In this document: piece after piece, positions 59,036-64,000 of the stretch
Position numbering within the stretch: position 1 is the stretch's first letter
How the letters are laid out: the number at the start of each line of letters is the position of its first letter
Assembly (NCBI RefSeq): GCF_023159225.1
Contig: NC_063172.1
Span: forward strand, 59,950,828-60,014,827
Direction of reading: 5' to 3'
Source: Perognathus longimembris pacificus
Lineage: Eukaryota > Chordata > Mammalia > Rodentia > Heteromyidae
DNA length: 64,000 nucleotides
The notes under the pieces: generated by a model
What the model saw: the letters and a program-made list of their open reading frames with translations, nothing else
Told to the model about the DNA's origin: nothing
Databases searched by the model: none
Program-made: the position numbers and the translations under genes

Positions 59036-60229
59036 CGTTGAGAAAGATTTTCTTTCCCCATTAATAGCATCTAATCAGATACATCTGTTTTCCTCTCCTG
59101 TATACATTGCAAAACTTTCCATTGATGTCCACCATGATAGGCCAGTGCCTACCATTCTCTTTTTATTTTCATTCCAATCAACAGTTTACAAAATTTGGTC
59201 TAAGAAGCTCTAGCATTCTTATTTTTATGTCTCCTGTATTCCCTAAGGTTCAGTGTAAGATTCACGTAGTTCAGAAGAGGAACATCTGCTACCATATTAA
59301 AGCAGAGAAATGATCAGTCTGACAGATTCCTCCCTGGTATCTCATAATTCCATTTACCACACAGAAGCCAGAGAAATTTTTCCAGTATGTGAATACTTCA
59401 CTTCTTCAAGAACACCTTTAGTAGTTTTTATGAACCTCAACAAACAAATGCATAACCCTCCATAATTTATGAGAAAAGTCTAGGCCCTACTTCCCACATC
59501 TTTCTGGTTCTAGCAAAACAAGTCTTTAAGTAGCTCCCCTAAAGCTCCCAATGATTCACACTCCACATCTTCACGTATTCTAGTCCCTCGACCTTGACAA
59601 CACTTCCTACCTTCTTTCTCCTTATTCTTACTGAGTCTCCAGTTCCCACTGTCCCGCTCACCCCTGGAGGTTGTCTTTGAACCAAAGCTGGGTTAGGGCC
59701 TCCTTCTGTGTTCCTTGTATGCTATTTAACACTGGCACCTTCTGTGATATATTGCAATTACCTATTGTGTGCCAACCTGTTCTAGTAGACTCAGGTGGTA
59801 GAAGGTTTGGAGGCTCCAGAGTTCAACCCCTAGTATGAGGAAGGGAATATAACAATAACAGGTGGAATTAATTCTAAACTCTGGTCAACTTCTACTAGTG
59901 TGTTGGTAAGTGCCAATAGCAAGCTTTCCAGCATCACTTGCATATACTTATTGTTTTGTCACACTAAAGGAGACAAATATTCACTCACAACATCAAAATA
60001 ACAGAAAAGCTATGGCAGTAGAAATGCATGCTAGCAAACCAAGGATTTCCAATTACTATTTATTGAAAGTTGATGAGAAGCAAAATGAAAATAATATGAT
60101 AGAATATTTCAATTTGGTTAGAAATTGCATGTTTTATAGACTCAACACTAAAGATATTAGTGTTTATCACAAATTTTTATGCTGAAAAAATTTGGTAAAA
60201 GAGGAAAGATACTTACAATGTGCACCATA
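59036..60229. other. Noncoding stretch, one faint SINE-like block
   Basis: At 59790-59842, 'actcaggtggtagaaggttt' and 'gagttcaacccctagtatga' look like a decayed tRNA-like monomer (Geo or ID). The 91-codon frame at 59910-60185 has no known motif. Confidence 0.4.
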
Positions 60230-60375
60230 TAATATTATGAATTATACTATAATTGTATAGTACTTTAATGTTATTATCATTATTACATAATTATTGGGTT
60301 TGAATAATTTACAATAATTAGGGGTTTCATTAATATATTTAATTGTTAAATTATTATTGTAACTAAAGCATAATT
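60230..60375. repeat. Extreme AT-rich patch
   Basis: About 145 bases with very few G or C, made of short ATTAT, TAATT and ATAAT words in both orientations. No simple repeat unit dominates. Confidence 0.8.
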
Positions 60376-60442
60376 GATTTTGAATGACGTGGTAATTAAA
60401 AAGCTTTTATTTATATTTATTATTTATTTTCCACATCTTTGT

Positions 60443-60512
60443 AGTGCTGGAGATCAAAACCGGACTCTCAAGCATATTAGGCAAACACAGATCTCTGAGC
60501 TACATCATCTGT
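60443..60512 (-). mobile_element. ID-type SINE monomer, old
   Basis: 'gtagtgctggagatcaaaac', 'cggactctcaagcatattag', 'gcaaacacagatctctgagc' and 'tacatcat' are the reverse of a full ID monomer ('tagctcagagat ... ctagcatgcttgag ... gatccccagcac'). Confidence 0.75.
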
Positions 60513-60518
60513 TTAAGA

Positions 60519-61081
60519 ACCGCAAACCAATAATAAATAAGCCTATATCCAAGTAGAAGAACTTCCAAAGTGGTGCAGTATATACTTTTAACAGGCCTGA
60601 CATTTCTGAAGAGTGAGCCACAGTCCTTAAGTCATCTAAGTCCCCAAGGAGGTTTATATTTCCATAGACAAGTCTGTGAGGGAACACACATACTTTAGTC
60701 CATTTTCATTCTGGTTCCTAATGAAAGGCAAGGTCTTTCTGTCTTGCAAGTGTCACTATTTTTGGTAGTGTCACACAAAGGCCACAGCAACCTTGCACAC
60801 CAAAATCATTATGTACGTGAAGACTGGTATTAGCTACTATTATTCTTACTGACATTTGCATTTATTTCATTGAATTATCACTACCTTATATCACTACATA
60901 AATGTCTTATACACCCAATATTATCATCTATGACTATACTTGTATCTTCTACAATTTTGTTAAATTTTGTTGAATTAGTTGATTGAAGTCATTTATTGTA
61001 AGATATAATTAGACTCTACAACTGCAAAAATTCAGGAAATACTTTCCTTAAAAAGTCATATTAAAAGTAGCAAAGTCTGAG
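60519..61081. other. AT-rich noncoding stretch, nothing recognised
   Basis: No repeat or exon recognised. Confidence 0.5.
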
Positions 61082-61308
61082 CTGAATGCTGATGACTCAT
61101 GCCCATAATCTAAACTACTACTCAGGAAGTAAAGATCTATGGATCACTGTTCAAAGCTAGCCTAGGCAGGAAAAACTGTATGACTGCTATCTCTAAGCAA
61201 CCAACAAAAGCCAGAAGTAGAGGTGTGGATCAAGTGGTAGAGTGCCAGCCTTCAGCAAAATGCCAAGGGAAAGTGAGAGGCCCTGAGTTCAAGCCACATT
61301 TCTATCAC
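61082..61308 (+). mobile_element. 7SL-like + Geo dimeric SINE
   Basis: Left half 'actactactcaggaagtaaa', 'ggatcactgttcaaagctag'; Geo half 'aagccagaagtagaggtgtg', 'gatcaagtggtagagtgcca', 'gccctgagttcaagcc'. The tail is replaced by short unrelated sequence before the next copy. Confidence 0.87.
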
Positions 61309-61357
61309 ATTTAAAAAAGAAAGATCTTCATCATTCCTTAAAAATAAGATTTTTCTT

Positions 61358-61602
61358 GCCAGGTGCTGGTTGTTTATACCTATAATCCTAGCTACACAGG
61401 AGGCTGAGATCTGAGGTTCACAGTTCAAAGCCAACACAGGCAGGAAAGTCCATGAGCCTACTAGTTCTAATAAACTACTCAGAAAAAGCTGGAAATGGCA
61501 CTGTGGCTCAAGTTGTAGAGCGCTAGCCTGAGTACAGATAGGCTCAGGGATAGAGCCAAGGCCCTGAGTTCAAACTCCAAGACTGGGGAAAAAAAAAAAA
61601 AA
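61358..61602 (+). mobile_element. 7SL-like + Geo dimeric SINE
   Basis: Left half 'gccaggtgctggttgtttat', 'aatcctagctacacaggagg', 'ctgagatctgaggttcacag'; Geo half 'gtggctcaagttgtagagcg', 'gccctgagttcaaactccaa'; an A13 tail. It lies 50 bases after another copy of the same type in the same orientation. Confidence 0.92.
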
Positions 61603-61764
61603 TCAAAAACAAAAAAATGTATATTAAGTAAGTTAAAAAAAAAAAAGATTTATCTAAGGTGAAATAAATAAGTATTTACCTGGATCTTCCCACTGGCCAG
61701 TGACTTGTTTCGTTAGAGCCTATGAGCTGTAAGCTAGATATGTGGAGATGGATGTTTTTGGGGT

Positions 61765-61964
61765 TTTTTTTGGCCAGTCCTGGGCCTTGGACTCAGGGCC
61801 TGAGCACCATCCCTGGCTTCTTCCTGCTCAAGGCTAGCACTCTGCCACCTGAGCCACAGCGCCCCTTCTGGCTGTTTTCCATGTATGTGGTGCTGGGGAA
61901 TCGAACGGAGAGCCTCATGTGTAGGAGGCAAGCACTCTTGCCACTAGGCCATATTCCCAGCCCC
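61765..61964 (-). mobile_element. IDL-Geo SINE
   Basis: Minus-strand copy: T8 tail, Geo half 'tggccagtcctgggccttgg', 'ctgccacctgagccacagcg', ID-like half 'ggggaatcgaacggagagcc', 'actaggccatattcccagcc'. A short 7-base repeat (atggatg at 61748-61754 and 61965-61971) may be the target-site duplication. It shares 'tgtaggaggcaagcactc'-type bases with the copy at 37089. Confidence 0.93.
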
Positions 61965-62029
61965 ATGGATGGGTTTTATCAATCCCAAATGTGCACAGTC
62001 TCAGACATTGTTTACTGGCCACCTAGTTT

Positions 62030-62200
62030 TAAATAATTCATTTCACTCTTGTGAACCTCAATTTCTTTTGTTATAAAATGGTAATCCAAATATGCTACTC
62101 CTTACCACTCTACTAGTGTTACTATACAGTTCAAATGAATGCACAGATGCACTGAAAACTATACAAGGCAACACTAATTAAAGGCTAACTGCTCATTATC
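62030..62200 (+). repeat. MIR SINE remnant
   Basis: 'gaacctcaatttcttttgtt', 'ataaaatggtaatccaaata' and 'tacagttcaaatgaatgcac' track MIR 'gtgcctcagtttcctcatct', 'gtaaaatggggataataata' and 'gtgaggattaaatgagttaa'. Confidence 0.75.
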
Positions 62201-62204
62201 AAGT

Positions 62205-62271
62205 CACTAATAAAAGTACAAATAATGAAAGTACAAAAGTAGAAATTAGTACACTAATAAAAGTACAAATA
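62205..62271. repeat. Short duplication with 47-bp period
   Basis: cactaataaaagtacaaata occurs exactly at 62205-62224 and 62252-62271. The sequence between them also contains related 'gaaagtacaaaagtag' words, so the block looks like local slippage or tandem duplication. Confidence 0.85.
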
Positions 62272-63130
62272 GTAATGTTTTTTTCACTCTTATTATCACC
62301 TGGCAAAATGAACTAACATGGCTTCAAAAATGACTCTAATTAGTTTAATTTTTAAATACCCATTAACACTTCTCATAATATTATAGTGGCCATTTGAAGA
62401 GCTTTTACTCCCTCTCTAGTATGCAGGGAATTATTAACCCATCTTAATTTTTCTGAGCTGTGGCAATTTAACCTTTTACTAACCTCAAACCAAAGCAAAA
62501 AGCGATAACCAGTACAAATCGTGCTTATCTCCAATATGAAAGTAATCCCACTCCTTTGTCATAAATCTGTAGCAATGAAAACCACATTCAATGAAATCCT
62601 GATTGTCCTACAACATTGTAAAAGCAGTTCTTAAATCTTTGTGACACATACAAACTGTAAGTCTCTAACTTAGTTAAAAGACTGCACCTCAATGTAGAAA
62701 TCCACAACAAAGCTAATTTGGTTCTCACTTTTCAGATGATGGTTTTCACACACAATGGGTTTGAAGATCATTTCCGGTAATTTGGGAAAAAAATAAAAGG
62801 TCACTAAAGGCACAGGGTTGCACAAGGGCTCATGCTACAGACTCTTGGCAGCTGTTTGAATACCTCTGGGACAACTACAGGAACAGCCCAGAACCAAGGG
62901 AAGCCCTCTACAGGTGTGACAGGCCTGCTGCTCCTCCCGTTTCCAAGCTGCACAAATAGTGTGTCTTACCCACACAAGTCTAGAGGCACCTTGAGTTGAA
63001 ACTTCATTATCTGACATCTCTTGGGGCCTGGGATGTCGTCTTATTAAGGTGATAATCTGAGTAAGTGCATTAAAGAAACAGAACTGGAATACTAAGAGCT
63101 GTAGAATACTACTGGAATGAAATACTGCTG
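62272..63130. other. Noncoding stretch, nothing recognised
   Basis: Locally less AT-rich at 62820-63030. The 60-codon minus-strand frame there has no known motif. Confidence 0.45.
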
Positions 63131-63487
63131 GTGAGATGTTCTATTCGCTACTCAAATATAGATGATTCTCTGTCTTTGGTCTGGGACTCAACTGGGACCA
63201 GTGTTTCCATGGCTACATGTAGAGAACACTGGATCAAGAAGCTTGCTAGTCCCTTCACACCAGATGTCCCTGAAGTACAATATGTCTGGGTGGGTTCTAA
63301 CAATTCTAAGAAGGTGATAAAGTCCATAGACTATGACTGCAATGGTGTGATCTTATCAACCACGCTAGCAGGTTCTTACAGTCTGAAGGGACTGCTGTTT
63401 TGTTTAGTTTTTTCAGAAAAGTTGAAGTTTATGGATAGCATCACTTCCTCTAGCACAATTTATGCAACCAGGGTGAGTTTTCCATAG
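63131..63487 (+). other. 118-codon open frame, no recognised homology
   Basis: The predicted protein has fairly balanced, non-repetitive composition and no overlap with a recognised repeat, unlike most frames here. I see a faint 'LVWDSTGT' run near residues 16-23 that recalls WD-repeat wording, but the rest does not support a WD repeat. No promoter, splice sites or AATAAA are convincing. A frame this long is expected by chance a few times in a window of this size. A fragment of an old processed pseudogene is possible. Confidence 0.2.
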
Positions 63488-63494
63488 CAACAGC

Positions 63495-63640
63495 AGCAAT
63501 TCATATTTACTGAACATTTTGGTGCCATGCAACTGGAGAAGCTCTTTACATAATTATCACTTAATCTTCTCTGTAAACCCTAAAAAATAAAATGGGAAAC
63601 TGAGGCACAGAGAAGTAAAGAAACTAATCCAAGGTGTCCT
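63495..63640 (+). repeat. MIR SINE remnant
   Basis: 'catatttactgaacattttg', 'gctctttacataattatcac', 'ttaatcttctctgtaaaccc' and 'tgaggcacagagaagtaaag' closely follow the MIR order from 'catttattgagcgc' to 'ctgaggcacagagaggttaag'. The best-preserved MIR in the window. Confidence 0.85.
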
Positions 63641-63732
63641 CTTATGCCAAAGAGGCATTTGTGGCATGTTCTATAACAGACCTGATGGAAAAAAAATTCA
63701 TCTATCTCAAATAACTCAAAAGTTCAGAAGGG

Positions 63733-63930
63733 GGGGCTGGGAATATGGCCTAGTGGCAAGAGTGCTTGTATACATGAAGTCCTGGGTTCGATTCCTCAGC
63801 ACCACATACATAGAAAACGGCCAGAAGTGGCATTGTGGCTCAAGTGGCAGAGTGCTAGCCTAGGGCAAAAAGAAGCCAGGGACAGTGCTCAGGCCCTGAG
63901 TTCAGGGCCCAGGACTGGCCAAAAAAAAAA
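63733..63930 (+). mobile_element. IDL-Geo SINE with imperfect TSD
   Basis: 'ggctgggaatatggcctagt', 'gtcctgggttcgattcctca', then Geo 'ggcattgtggctcaagtggc' and 'cccaggactggcc' with an A12 tail. The repeat aaaagttcagaaggg / aaaagttcccaaggg (63718-63732 and 63929-63943, two mismatches) is probably the target-site duplication. A few bases are missing in the ID-like half next to 'gtgcttg'. Confidence 0.93.
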
Positions 63931-64000
63931 AAGTTCCCAAGGGACTTATTTCTGTGATGGCCTTGACTGAATACTTTGTAGAAGCTAGTAAAGAAATCTC

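Noticed and set aside
1..64000. tRNA, snRNA, 5S, Y RNA, 7SK, known microRNA and CRISPR arrays
   Set aside because: Read for by eye on both strands; the only tRNA-like boxes are inside SINEs, and direct repeats are target duplications or simple repeats.

Overview
This window is nuclear DNA from a mammal and almost certainly from a geomyoid rodent (kangaroo rats, pocket mice, pocket gophers). The best evidence is eight copies of a dimeric SINE. Its left half is a tRNA-Ala/ID-like monomer with a readable B box, and its right half is the 'Geo' monomer. From general knowledge, this arrangement is the IDL-Geo SINE, reported only from Geomyoidea. The species cannot be told from the window. The sequence is AT-rich by eye, has no CpG island, and contains no open frame that I recognise as a cellular protein exon.

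No gene, exon, tRNA, snRNA, microRNA of known sequence or CRISPR array could be supported. The open frames are short (longest 180 codons, in a T-rich stretch) and many are microsatellite, SINE or LINE translations. The window is best read as intergenic or deep-intronic DNA shaped by retrotransposition, with unrecognised AT-rich sequence between the repeats.

Retrotransposon layers, young to old: (1) IDL-Geo dimers at 3582, 18259, 23612, 37089, 42263, 57907, 61765 and 63733, most with clear target-site duplications; (2) older dimers with a 7SL/Alu-like left half joined to the same Geo right half, at 4322, 12703, 14420, 19102, 25703, 29051, 30643, 32143, 35752, 43087, 46844, 56911, 61082 and 61358; (3) a third dimer type with a 7SL-like left half and an ID-like right half (14799, 42134 and 49143); (4) ID monomers and one 7SL/B1-like monomer; (5) three L1 pieces sharing one 3' end lineage (22338, 24338 and 44994), of which 24338-25290 is a 5'-inverted insertion with a 15-bp duplication; (6) ancient mammalian MIR, L2, L3/CR1-like, old L1 and LTR-like remnants.

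The most informative points for a second look are the shared Geo half of two dimeric SINE families and its tRNA-like boxes in the older copies; the twin-priming L1; a 15-bp target site present three times at 57664, 57892 and 58115, bracketing an unrecognised retro-insert; a microsatellite that expanded inside an L1 3' UTR; and a compact inverted-repeat pair at 39034-39112.
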